Assembly: GCF_000186865.1 (NCBI RefSeq)
Contig: NW_008705562.1
Coordinates: 1,685,335 to 1,749,334, forward strand
Reading direction: 5' to 3'
DNA: 64,000 nt
From: Aureococcus anophagefferens
Taxonomy: Eukaryota > Sar > Pelagophyceae > Pelagomonadales > Pelagomonadaceae
Shown here: piece after piece, positions 16,604-25,306 of the stretch
Layout: every line of letters starts with the position of its first letter
How positions within the stretch are numbered: position 1 is the stretch's first letter
Position numbers and translations under genes: made by a program
The notes under the pieces: model-generated
What the model was told of the DNA's origin: nothing
Database searches by the model: none
The model's input: only the letters and a program-made list of their open reading frames with translations

Positions 16604-18043
16604 ATGAATTCCTCCGCAGCATCGATGGACGCGTCGGCCGCCGCTTTGTCGGCGGCCGCGGCGGCCGCTCCTCCTGCAGCGCCGGCGCAGTGGGCGTGTC
16701 GCGCGTGCACCTTCGTCCACGACGGCCCGGAAAACATGAACTTCCTGGCATGCGCGCTCTGCGGCACGAAGAAGGTCGAGGACGCGGTCCCGCCGCCGCC
16801 GGACGCGTCCGCGCCGCGCGCCGCATCGCCGCCGCACGCGTCCGCGCCGCGCGCCGCGTCGCCGCCGGACGCGTCCGCGCCGCCGATCGACGCCGCGCCG
16901 CGCGCCGCGCCGCCGACGATCGACCTCACCGCGCCGGACGACTCCGACGCCTACGTCGCGCCGCGCCGCGAGTTCAACCTCACCGCGCCGGACGACTCCG
17001 AGCGCGCCTACGTCGCGCCGCGCCGCGATATCGACTTGGACTCCGCCGAGGAGCCGCCGCGGAAGCGCCCGCGGCCCGCGGCGCCGACGACGCGCGTCGG
17101 CCGCTGGGACGTCTCGCGCGTCGGCTTCGGGACGCTCGCGCTCGGCGTGCTCTACCCCGACGGGCGGCCGCCCGAGGACGCCGCCGTGAGTATCGTGCGC
17201 GCGGCGCTCGCCAGGGGCTGCACTTTCTTCGACACGGCCGACTGCTACTGCGCGGACGGCGGCGACACGCACTACGCGGAGCGGCTCCTCGCCCGGGCGC
17301 TCGGCGACGCCGACGCGGGGTCGGTCGTCGTCTCGACCAAGGGCGGCAACCGGCGGCGCGGCGACGGCCGCGAGAGCAAGAGCTGGGCCTTCGGCCACCG
17401 CATCGCCGCCGCCGAGGTCCGGCCGGCCATCGCCGCGAGCCGCGCCGCGCTCGGCCGCCGCCACCCGATGATCTGGAGCCTGCACAACACGGACTCGTTC
17501 GAGCCCGAGGGCCCGGACTTCGCGGACATCCTGCGCGCCATGCGCGACGCCAACGACGCGGGCGACTGCGACGCGCTGGGGCTGTCGAACGCGTCCGCGC
17601 GCCACGTCGACGCGGCCGCGGCGGTCCTCGGCGACCGCCTCGTCGCCGTGCAGAACGAGCTGAGCTTCTTCGCGACGCAAGCGTTCAAGCCGCGGAAGCC
17701 CAACGCCGCGAAATCGAACAAGGCGGGCGTCGTCGCGGCCTGCGCGGCCGCCGGCGTCGCGTTCGTCGCCTTCGGCGTCTTCGGGGGCCTCCCCGCGAGG
17801 CAACACAAGCGCGACGTCGCCGCGCTCGAGCCCCTGCGGCGCGTCGCGGAGCGGGCGGGCGCGTCGCCCCACGCGGTCGTGCTCAAGTGGCTCCTGCACC
17901 GCCACCCGGCGGGCTTCGTCGCGCTCGCGGGCACGCGCCGCGCGGACCGCGTCCCGGACGTCGCGGCCGTCGAGGACCTCATCCTGGCGCCCGCGGACTA
18001 CGACGCCATCGACGCCATCAAGGCGCCGCAGGGCCGGCGGTAA
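16604..18043 (+). CDS. RanBP2/NZF zinc finger fused to aldo-keto reductase
   Basis: 479 residues in one exon. A RanBP2-type (NZF-like) zinc finger lies at about 29-57: W-x-CRAC, then CALC. This class binds ubiquitin or RNA. A repetitive linker follows (PDASAPRAASPP copies). It carries two acidic-flanked units, IDLTAPDDSD and FNLTAPDDSE, then DIDLDSAEE, which look like SUMO-interaction motifs. From about residue 165 there is a complete aldo-keto reductase barrel: GFGTLALG, FFDTADCYC (Asp and Tyr), VVVSTKGG (Lys) and IWSLHNTD (His) make up the catalytic tetrad, then a late NADP loop AGTRRADRV. Aldo-keto reductases reduce carbonyls with NADPH. The N-terminal part suggests targeting to ubiquitin/SUMO-marked complexes; this is inference. 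Confidence 0.85.
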   Translation: MNSSAASMDASAAALSAAAAAAPPAAPAQWACRACTFVHDGPENMNFLACALCGTKKVEDAVPPPPDASAPRAASPPHASAPRAASPPDASAPPIDAAPRAAPPTIDLTAPDDSDAYVAPRREFNLTAPDDSERAYVAPRRDIDLDSAEEPPRKRPRPAAPTTRVGRWDVSRVGFGTLALGVLYPDGRPPEDAAVSIVRAALARGCTFFDTADCYCADGGDTHYAERLLARALGDADAGSVVVSTKGGNRRRGDGRESKSWAFGHRIAAAEVRPAIAASRAALGRRHPMIWSLHNTDSFEPEGPDFADILRAMRDANDAGDCDALGLSNASARHVDAAAAVLGDRLVAVQNELSFFATQAFKPRKPNAAKSNKAGVVAACAAAGVAFVAFGVFGGLPARQHKRDVAALEPLRRVAERAGASPHAVVLKWLLHRHPAGFVALAGTRRADRVPDVAAVEDLILAPADYDAIDAIKAPQGRR

Positions 18044-18249
18044 TGTGGGCACGATCCACGATTACTTTGGTTGGCAAAACTTGACTTCACGCTCTCTCAC
18101 TTCAGCTAGATCTAGGCCGCCGGGAAGGAAACTAGAGCGCCGCCTAGAGGCAACTTGACTTCAGTATCCCGAAGGATGACTTGAATTCCTGGCCTTGGTT
18201 TGGAAATTGCTTTGGCTGCCGCCTTCCGTGGAGGAAGACGGGCGGGCCG

Positions 18250-19489
18250 ATGGCCCTCCTCGCGCGGCTGGTCTTCCTCGGGCTGGCCAGCGCCGAGGTC
18301 TCCCGACTCGAGTCGTGGCACGACATCTCGGGCGCGGCGAGCGCGGGCGCGGGCGGGACCGTCGTCGTGCCGTACGTCGAGGTCGTTCCGGGCGCGGGAT
18401 GGGCCGAGGTCCCGCCCAACGCGAGCGTCGCCATCGGAAGCGCCGGCGGCGCGACGGTGAACGGCACCGGCGCCTCGAGGTTCTTCGTCGTCCGGGGCGA
18501 GCTGGCGCTGAGCAACCTGACGCTCGTGGACGGCTACAACGGCAGCTACGGAGGAGGCGTCGCGTCCGCGTTCGGCACGGGCGCGACGGCCGCCGCGGAC
18601 GCCGCGCTCGGCGAGAACCTCAAGGTGCGCCACCGCGACCTCTGCGCCGAGTGCCAGCCCCTCCGCTTCCTCTACAGCGAGTACGACCCGGCCTGCTGGT
18701 ACTTCGAGTGCGTCGAGTGCGTCCGCCGCCTCGTGCTCACGTGCCTCCTCCCGCTCCCCGGGGCCTGGGCCGACCCCGAGTCCATCGCCCACGCCGTCTT
18801 CGCCGTCGCCGTCGCCGTCCTCTTCGCATTCCTCTACGACAACCTCGCGCCCTTTCTAGAGGACTCCGTCGACGCCTTCGCGGACGTCGTCCAGTTCCTC
18901 CTCTTCGTCAACCTCTTCACGATCCTCATCCTCGACTGCGACGCGAAGATGCAGACCGCGGAGGAGCGCACGGGCCTGAGCCGCGCCGGCTTCGGCACGG
19001 TCCTCATCGTCGCGCGCGCCCGGCGACCGCGCCGCCGCCGCCGCGCGCCACGCCCGTCGCGTAGGCCAACACCGTCGGCGCGCTCGGCGCGCTCGTCGTC
19101 GCGCTCAGCACCAACGGCAAGATCGCCGCCGCCGCCGTCGTCGCGCGCGACAAGGCCCGGACCGCGTCGTGCCGGGCCATCGAGAGCGCCGGCGCCTCGG
19201 AGGAGCTCGTCCGCAAGTTCGGCCTCGCGACCGCGCGAGCGGCGGACGAGGTCGCCGCGCTCGAGCCCGCGGCGGACCGCGAACTCGAGGCGGCCCAGGC
19301 GCGCCCGGCCAGCGTCCCGCCGTCGCCCCGGAAGACGACCCCTCGCAGGTCTTCTCCAGCGTCGACGACGAGGAGCTCGCGACGTTCGCCGGCGGCGACG
19401 AGGAGCCCTTCTTCGCGGGGTGCTGCGGCACCGCCCCCGGCGACGCCGCGTTTTGCGGCGACCGCCAGCCCGCGGAGCCGCCCGCGTAA
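18250..19489 (+). CDS. Multi-pass membrane protein of stramenopile extracellular-sensor type, gene model uncertain
   Basis: The ATG at 18250 starts a signal peptide (MALLARLVFLGLASAEVSRL). A short beta-helix-like segment follows (ASVAIGSAGGATVNGTGASR and LALSNLTLVDGYNGSYGGG). It jumps straight to LRFLYSEYDPACWYFECVEC and VRRLVLTCLL, a signature of large membrane proteins with a repeat ectodomain and a polycystin/TRP-like helix bundle. So the usual long ectodomain appears to be missing. At least three more helices follow. Exon 1 ends at 19008; intron 19009-19064 (GT-TAG) restores the helix VLIANTVGALGALVVAL. A further 35-nt GT-AG segment (19314-19348), or a base-level frameshift, is needed to reach the acidic tail VFSSVDDEELATFAGGDEEP with TAA at 19487-19489. 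Confidence 0.55.
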
Positions 19490-19523
19490 GTAGGGGTCAA
19501 CTGTCAGACTTATAGGGGCCGTC

Positions 19524-20234
19524 CTAGAAAAAGGACCCAATCGCCATCTTGATGTCGCGCGGGGCCAACTTGAATCCCGGGACGCAGTCGCGAAGCAGCG
19601 CGGCGACGACCAGCGCGGCTTTTCGCTTGGAGCCAGGGGCGCCCAGGCGTGTCGGGCCGACGGTCATGCGGCCTCGCCGCGCGAGCTCGAAGATCGCATC
19701 GACGCCAAATTCCAGCGCGACCGCGACCATGTCGGCGGCGTTGTTGGCACAGAGGCAGTAAAACGCCTGGCATGCGTGAAACCTTCCGTCGTCCCCGCGC
19801 TTGACCAGCGCGACGAGCGGCGGGATCCCACCGGCGTCACGGATCGCCAAGCAGCAGGCTTCGCTGTCGCGTGCGAGGTATGCTAGCGCCGCCGCGGCCT
19901 GCTCTTTCTCTCCGAGGAGGCCGCTCTCGACCATCGCGACGAGCAGCGGGACGGCGCCGCTCTCCAGGATGGCAAACTTGCTCTCGGCCTCATCATCCCA
20001 CGCGAGCTGGCGCAGCACCCCCAAGGCATTGAATCTCGATAGCGAGGCGCCGTGCTCGAGCTGCGCGACAAGCAAGGGGATGCCTCCGGCCTGCCGGATC
20101 GCGACCTTGTTGGCCCGGATCGCCGTGAGGTCCTCCAAGGTCTCGGGGTACACGAGGTCCCATAACACATACGCGGCGTCCGCCGTGGCATCGTCGTTGG
20201 CCTGCAACGCGGCAATCGCAGAGGCGAGGTCCAT
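19524..20234 (-). CDS. Armadillo-repeat protein
   Basis: 236 residues from the ATG at 20234 (MDLASAIAALQANDDATADA). It has about four to five armadillo repeats with the usual AGGIPLLVAQL / GAVPLLVAMVESG / AGGIPPLVALVKRG turns, each followed by an ALAYLA- or NALGVLRQLA-type helix. ARM repeats form a superhelical protein-binding groove; the partner is unknown. The C terminus (KRKAALVVAALLRDCVPGF) closes the stack. GC content and codon use are lower than in flanking genes, as for the U-box and MYND/Sel1 genes. All three belong to families that tend to be multicopy. The start lies 171 bp from the divergent 5-phosphatase gene. Confidence 0.82.
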   Translation of the reverse strand: MDLASAIAALQANDDATADAAYVLWDLVYPETLEDLTAIRANKVAIRQAGGIPLLVAQLEHGASLSRFNALGVLRQLAWDDEAESKFAILESGAVPLLVAMVESGLLGEKEQAAAALAYLARDSEACCLAIRDAGGIPPLVALVKRGDDGRFHACQAFYCLCANNAADMVAVALEFGVDAIFELARRGRMTVGPTRLGAPGSKRKAALVVAALLRDCVPGFKLAPRDIKMAIGSFF

Positions 20235-20405
20235 CGCAGCAGCGAATGCCCTCTCGAGGGGTCTCAGCACATGACCATGCTCGACAACCCGTGTCTCGGG
20301 GCTGCATCTAGCCAGCGTTGAACCACCTTGCAGCTCTCTCTGTGGCAATGAGCTCCGCGTAGGAGCCAAGAGATCGCGACGCGCGCCGTCGCAAGCACAA
20401 ACAAA

Positions 20406-22205
20406 ATGGACCTCTCCGCCGTGCGCCGCGTCGAGGCCATCGCGCGAAACCTCGAACCGCCGCCGCCGCCGACGTTCACGACGATGAGCGACGTCGACAT
20501 CTTCTGCGGGACTTATAATGTGAATGGGAAGCGGGAGAAGGCGCTGGCGCTGAGCTGGTGGCTCATGCAGGGCTGGACGACGAGCGCGCCCCACCTCTTC
20601 GTGATCACGCTCCAGGAGATGATCGACCTGAGCGCGGCGAACGTCGTCAAGGAGACGATCGCGGACACGCGCTCCAAGCAGGCCGCCGAGGACTGGGCCG
20701 CGGAGCTCCGGCGCGCCTTCGGCTACGTCGCCGCCGCGCGGCCCGGGTGTTTCGATGGAGCAACACCGCAGCTCATCGCCGAGGAGCACATGGTGGGCAT
20801 CGCGCTCTTCGTCTTCGCGTGGGACGAGACCGTGCTCTCGTCCGTCGAGGACCTCTGCTCCGCCAAAATCCCGACGGGCGCCGTCGGCGGCCGCCTGGGC
20901 AACAAGGGCGCCTGCGCCGTGCGCTTCCGGCTCCGGGCCTCGACGCTCTGCTTCGTCGGCGCGCACCTGAGCGCGCACCGCGGCGACGTCGCCGGCCGCA
21001 ACGCCGACTACGCGGCCGTCGTCGGCAAAGACTGCTTCTCGCGCTTCGCGCCCTGGCGCGGCGACGTCGATGGAGATAAGGCAGAGATGACCGCGTCCGA
21101 CGGACCGCCGAACCCCTGCCGCTGCGACTTCGGCGTGCTCGACCACGACGTCGTCGTCTTCGCCGGCGACCTCAACTACCGCGTCGACGCGTCGATCGCG
21201 GACCGCGAGGTCCAGTTCCTCGTGCGCGGCGACCTCCCGAAGCTCGTCGCTCTCGACCAGCTCAACGTCGAGCGGTCGGCGGGCCGCACCTTCGCCCACG
21301 GCTTCGCGGAGGCGCCGCTGACGTTTCTTCCGACCTATAAATACGCGACCGGCACGACCCAGTACGACTACGAGGTCGCGGACGCGGACGGCGCCACGAA
21401 CAAGAAGACGCGGTGCCCGGCCTGGTGCGACCGCGTCCTCTGGCGCGCGGAACCCACGGGCCCGCGGCCCGCCGACGGCGCCTTCGCGGAGAGCGTCGCG
21501 GCGAGCACGTACGACCGCGCGGACGACCGGTTGAAGGTGAGCGACCACCGCGCCGTCTTCGCGCTCCTGACCGCGCGGCTCCGCGACGTCGACGCCGACG
21601 CGCGCGACGCCGCGGGCCGCGACGCCGCCGCCGCGGCGCGGGGCGAGGCGCCCCGGGCGCCGCGCGCGGACGAGCAGCGCGGCGGCTTCGAGGTGCTCAC
21701 GCGGCCCGCGAGCCTCTCGGCGCCGCCGCCCGCGTCGCTCGCGCCCGCGACCCGGAGGACGAGCCTCTCGGCGCCGGCGCTCCCGTCGCCGGCGCCGGCG
21801 CGGCACGCGGGCGTCGACTTCGACCCGCCGCTGCTCTGGCTCCGCGCGGGCGTCGACGCGGTGTCGACGATGACGAACCGCTCCCGCGAACCCGTCGCGC
21901 TCGCGCTGGCCCGCGCGCCGCCCTGGGCGCGCCTCGCGCTGCCGCTCTCGCTCGCGCCGGGCGCGTCGGCGACGTTGAAGGCCCACGCGGCGCTCGACGC
22001 GGCCGCGAAGCTCGCGCTCGCGGAGCACGGCGGCCTCCTGGCGGCGACGGCGACCGTGTCCGTCGACGGCGCGGCGACGCACCTCCTGCCCGTCGTCGTC
22101 TCGGCGACGCCGAACTGGCCCGCCGCGCACCCGGCGGCCGACGCGCCGCCGCGCGCGCCGCCCCAGCGCGCGTCGTCCGTGCTCGCGATCCCCGGGATTA
22201 AATGA
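20406..22205 (+). CDS. Inositol polyphosphate 5-phosphatase, OCRL/INPP5B-like
   Basis: 599 residues in one exon. The catalytic domain shows all expected blocks: IFCGTYNVNG, LFVITLQEMIDL, GGRLGNKGACAVRF, FVGAHLSAH, VVFAGDLNYR, LTFLPTYKY, RCPAWCDRVLW and VSDHRAVFA. These enzymes remove the 5-phosphate from phosphoinositides such as PI(4,5)P2. After a Pro/Ala-rich linker with twin copies of SLSAP motifs, the C-terminal 120 residues (VDFDPPLLWLRAGVDAVSTM, then an immunoglobulin-like strand pattern) resemble the ASH domain of OCRL/INPP5B. The RhoGAP-like domain of the animal enzymes is absent. A role in endocytic or ciliary membrane identity is known for the animal enzymes; here it is inference. 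Confidence 0.9.
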   Translation: MDLSAVRRVEAIARNLEPPPPPTFTTMSDVDIFCGTYNVNGKREKALALSWWLMQGWTTSAPHLFVITLQEMIDLSAANVVKETIADTRSKQAAEDWAAELRRAFGYVAAARPGCFDGATPQLIAEEHMVGIALFVFAWDETVLSSVEDLCSAKIPTGAVGGRLGNKGACAVRFRLRASTLCFVGAHLSAHRGDVAGRNADYAAVVGKDCFSRFAPWRGDVDGDKAEMTASDGPPNPCRCDFGVLDHDVVVFAGDLNYRVDASIADREVQFLVRGDLPKLVALDQLNVERSAGRTFAHGFAEAPLTFLPTYKYATGTTQYDYEVADADGATNKKTRCPAWCDRVLWRAEPTGPRPADGAFAESVAASTYDRADDRLKVSDHRAVFALLTARLRDVDADARDAAGRDAAAAARGEAPRAPRADEQRGGFEVLTRPASLSAPPPASLAPATRRTSLSAPALPSPAPARHAGVDFDPPLLWLRAGVDAVSTMTNRSREPVALALARAPPWARLALPLSLAPGASATLKAHAALDAAAKLALAEHGGLLAATATVSVDGAATHLLPVVVSATPNWPAAHPAADAPPRAPPQRASSVLAIPGIK

Positions 22206-22281
22206 ACCGACGACGGGAAGATAAAATTGCGGGCGCGCGCGAGAGGGGAGAAGGCGGGAGCGGGCGCGCGGCGGGCCGGGC

Positions 22282-24642
22282 CTAGGGGTACTCCCGGCCG
22301 AAGCAGGCGAGGATCGTCGGGAGGATCCAGGCCTCGAGCTGGTCGATCCAGCCCTGGTGCGCGATCGCGAAGACGAGGCCGCCGATCCACGTCGCCACGA
22401 GCACGTACTGCGCCGGCTGCGGGAGCTGGAGGTTGTTCGCCGCGAGGACGCCGCAGTAGACGACCAGAACGGCGAAGAGGAAGAGGATCTGGACCATGAC
22501 GCCCGTGTCCGCCATAGTCGCGTAGGGCTTGCCGTAGATGAGCGGGTAGAGCGTCCAGGGCACGCCGAGGGCGATGACGATGTTGAAGACGTTGGACCCC
22601 AGGGCGTTGGACACGGCCATGGCGCCGAAGCCCTGCTTCGCGACGACCATGGACGCGACGAGATTCGGCAGCGACGTGCCGACGGCGCCGAGCGTGAGGC
22701 CGACGACGGCCGACGGGATCTTCAGGATCTCGCCGAGGTGCTCGCAGCAGAAGACCATGACGTAGGACAGCGCCGCCAGCCAGAAGATGGACGACCCGAT
22801 GGCGCCGCCGACGGAGCCGCCCTCGCGGACGTCCGGGATCGAGTGCTTGAACGCGGCCTTGAGCGGCAGGAGGCCGACGTGGGCGACCACCGCGACGCCG
22901 TAGGACCCCTTGGCGTATAAAGACGCGTCGGCCGCCGGCGCGTGGGGCCAGGCCGTGAGGTCCTCGACGTCCTCGTCGTCCTCCTTCTCGAGCGCCTCCT
23001 CGACCAGCGTCGCGCGCTGCTCCTCCGCGCCCGGCAGCGGGTGCTCCGACGCCCGCTCGAGGCCGCCCTTCATGGCGTTGGCCTTGGCCGCCTCGATGAG
23101 CAGCGAGATCTTGAAGACGCAGTCCTTCATGATGCGGCTCGACGGCGCGAGGTATTCCAGATCGCCGAACGGGTGGTCGGGCCGCTCGACGCGGAACCGG
23201 AGCCGCTTCTCGTCGACGACGACGCAGGCCGTCGCCAGCTCCAGGTTGAAGACGCGGAGCCCGCTCTCGGAGTCGCTCAGCGCCTCCGACGCGTCGCGCC
23301 GGCTCTTGAGGGGCGCCGCGGCGCCCTCGGCGAGGTCGAGCTCCCACCACCGGAGCTGCCACGCGCGCGAGCTCGACCGCACGGCCGTGTAGAAGCGGCT
23401 CATGCGCCACAAATAGCACCCGTAGAGGTGCGCGCCGTCGCTCTTGGGCGTCCGGAGCTCCGCGACGTCGCCGGGCACCTGGGCAGCAAAAGGGTGATTC
23501 AACGTCGCTTCAACGTGAGTGTTTCGCGCGCGCGCGTTCCGAAAAAAGCATCCGCGCTTCGAGACCGTTCCGAGAGATGATCGCTCGTCCAAAAATCAGC
23601 CGAAACGAGTGGAAAACGGCCGAGATCAGAGCCTTTGAAGTTGGGAATTTCGCTCTCTTTTGCTGCCCTGCCGGGCACGGCCTCCTCCTTCTGCGTCGGC
23701 CCGCGGAAGCTCAGGCGCCGCTCCGACATGCGCCGCACGGACATGCGCGTCTCGCTGAGCTGCTTGGACGCGATGGCGACGGAGTCGTCGCCCCGGGGCA
23801 CGACGGACGGCCGCTCCGCGTCGTCCGCGGCCGCCGCCGGCAGGTCCGCGACGGCGTCCGCGGCCTCGGGCGCCGCGGGGGGCGCCTCCTCGTCGGGCGG
23901 CGGCGCCATGGGGTTCGCCGCCGGCTCGCCGACGCTCGACGTCATCTCCGCCGACATGGGCCGCGCCGTGGCCTCGCCGCCCGCGAGCTTCTCCGCCGCG
24001 CGCTTCGGGAACGTCGCCGCGCCGTGGAGCGTCAGCAGCTTCCCGACGACCTTCTCGAGGCCCCCGGCGCAGACCCAGACGTAGGCGCCGTAGCAGGCCA
24101 GGAGCGGCAGGCACTGGGCCGTGTGGACGACGATGATGGGCTCCGTGACCCCCTCGTCGTCGTGCTCGAGCTCGACCGTGCGGATCTGCACGTCCGACGC
24201 CGCGTAGGCCAGGAGGAAGAGGCTCAGGGCGTAGAAGCCGCACTCGCGGAGCGTCGACCCGAGCTCGAGCTGGAGGGGCTTGCCGCCGGCCGTGCAGCGG
24301 ATGGACCCCGCGGCGATGACCATGTGGTTGAAGAGCTCGCTGCCGATGATCGTGCCGACGCCGAGCTCGCTGTGCGTGATGAAGATGGCGATCATGTTCC
24401 TGCGAGCGCGGGGCGGGGGCGTCGCGCGGCGCGTTTCTTTGGCGACGGTCCACGCACCCGAAGAGCTCGGGGCTGCTGGCGCCGGCAGCCATGAGCGTCG
24501 CTCCGGCGACGGCGGGAGGGATGCCGGCGATGGCGCAAAACGCGTTGAGCGACGGCACGAACTTCTCCTCCGTGACGAGCGCGAGGGCCCAGAACATGAT
24601 GCCCGCGCCGATGATGTAGACGACGAGCAGGAGGGCCTCCAT
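22282..24642 (-). CDS. K+-dependent Na+/Ca2+ exchanger (NCKX-type, CaCA superfamily)
   Basis: Exons on the minus strand are 24642-24458, 24399-23679 and 23478-22282, giving 700 residues. The two alpha repeats are complete: FVPSLNAFCAI, GATLMAAGASSPELF and VGTIIGSELFNHMVIAAG, then AVVGLTLGAVGTSLPNLVAS and AMAVSNALGSNVFNIVIALG. This pattern marks NCKX exchangers, which extrude Ca2+ with K+ using Na+. Between them is a long cytosolic loop with Ser/Arg clusters (MSVRRMSERRLSFRG), suggesting kinase control. It also carries a PH-like stretch (DGAHLYGCYLWRMSRFYTAV, WQLRWWELDL). Intron 1 is 58 nt. Intron 2 is introner copy 2 in antisense and joins QKEEA to VPGDVAEL in phase 0. The start is the first ATG before the first helix; the cleavable leader of animal NCKX is missing or further upstream. 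Confidence 0.88.
23479..23670 (+). mobile_element. Introner element, family 1, copy 2 (antisense in exchanger gene)
   Basis: 192 bp with intact terminal inverted repeats: CTGGGCAGCAAAAG on the left and CTTTTGCTGCCCTG on the right. The 8-bp target duplication CCGGGCAC is at 23471-23478 and 23671-23678. On the gene (minus) strand the duplication reads GTGCCCGG and gives the donor, and the element's other end gives TGCCCAG as acceptor, for a 200-nt intron. About 95% identical to copy 3 by eye. Confidence 0.95.
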
Positions 24643-24792
24643 GGTTCCGATCACCAGCGCCAGTCCTGTCCACCAGATCGAGAGACAACAATCGTTACGG
24701 TTTTGATTGAACCTCAACACACGCGATTTTTTTGGGCTGCCCGATTCTGCTCTCACGATGATGCGAACAAAGCAAACCAGAGGCTCCGCAGC

Positions 24793-25254
24793 ATGTGGCA
24801 TCGATTCGCCGCCGGCAAGGGCAAGCACCTGCTCGTGGCCGCCGGCCTCATCTCGACGACGCGCAGCGAGAAGAACCACGCGCACGACGCGTACAATGGG
24901 TGCAAGCAGTGCCGCTCCTACGCCACGGGCCGCTCCGACGACCAGGTCTTCGACACCACGTGCAAGCTCGTCTGGGAGCACAGCACGGGCCGCGCGCTCG
25001 AGACGACCTTCGAGGAGGCCGGCTGCTCCGTCGGCGCGGTCGTCGGCGAGGTCCTCTGCCCCGAGCTCGTGCTCGTCGGCGAGTTCGCGGGCCTCGCGGT
25101 CGCCGGCCTCACGGCGGAGACCTGCAACGAGGCCATCGAGGCGCGCGTCGTCGAGCCCGTCGCGCGGAGGCTCGCCGCCATCGCCCGGGACACGCGGTGC
25201 GAGCGGCGCGTCGCCGACGCCGCGTGCTACGCGTTCCTCGAGGGCCTCGCCTAG
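24793..25254 (+). CDS. Small Cys-rich hypothetical protein
   Basis: 153 residues from the ATG at 24793 (MWHRFAAGKGKHLLVAAGLI). Features seen: a basic start, a CKQCRSYATG segment, VFDTTCKLVWEHSTGRALE, FEEAGCSVGAVVGEVLCPEL and TAETCNEAIEARVVEPVARR. Seven or so Cys are spread through an otherwise helical, Ala/Val-rich sequence. I do not recognise it. The start codon lies 150 bp from that of the divergent exchanger, and its stop is about 50 bp from the convergent CCDC87-like gene. A real gene is supported by strong third-position GC and the clean open frame; the function is unknown. Confidence 0.6.
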   Translation: MWHRFAAGKGKHLLVAAGLISTTRSEKNHAHDAYNGCKQCRSYATGRSDDQVFDTTCKLVWEHSTGRALETTFEEAGCSVGAVVGEVLCPELVLVGEFAGLAVAGLTAETCNEAIEARVVEPVARRLAAIARDTRCERRVADAACYAFLEGLA

Positions 25255-25306
25255 CGCGAAGCCCGCACACCCCAAAAGCGCGAGGTTCCCTGCAGCGTAA
25301 AAAACA

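Noticed and set aside
23510..23525. GTGAGT inside family-1 introners as a 5' splice site
   Set aside because: It is a good-looking donor in the plus direction, but no acceptor or protein continuity supports it, and copies 2-4 lie antisense to their genes.
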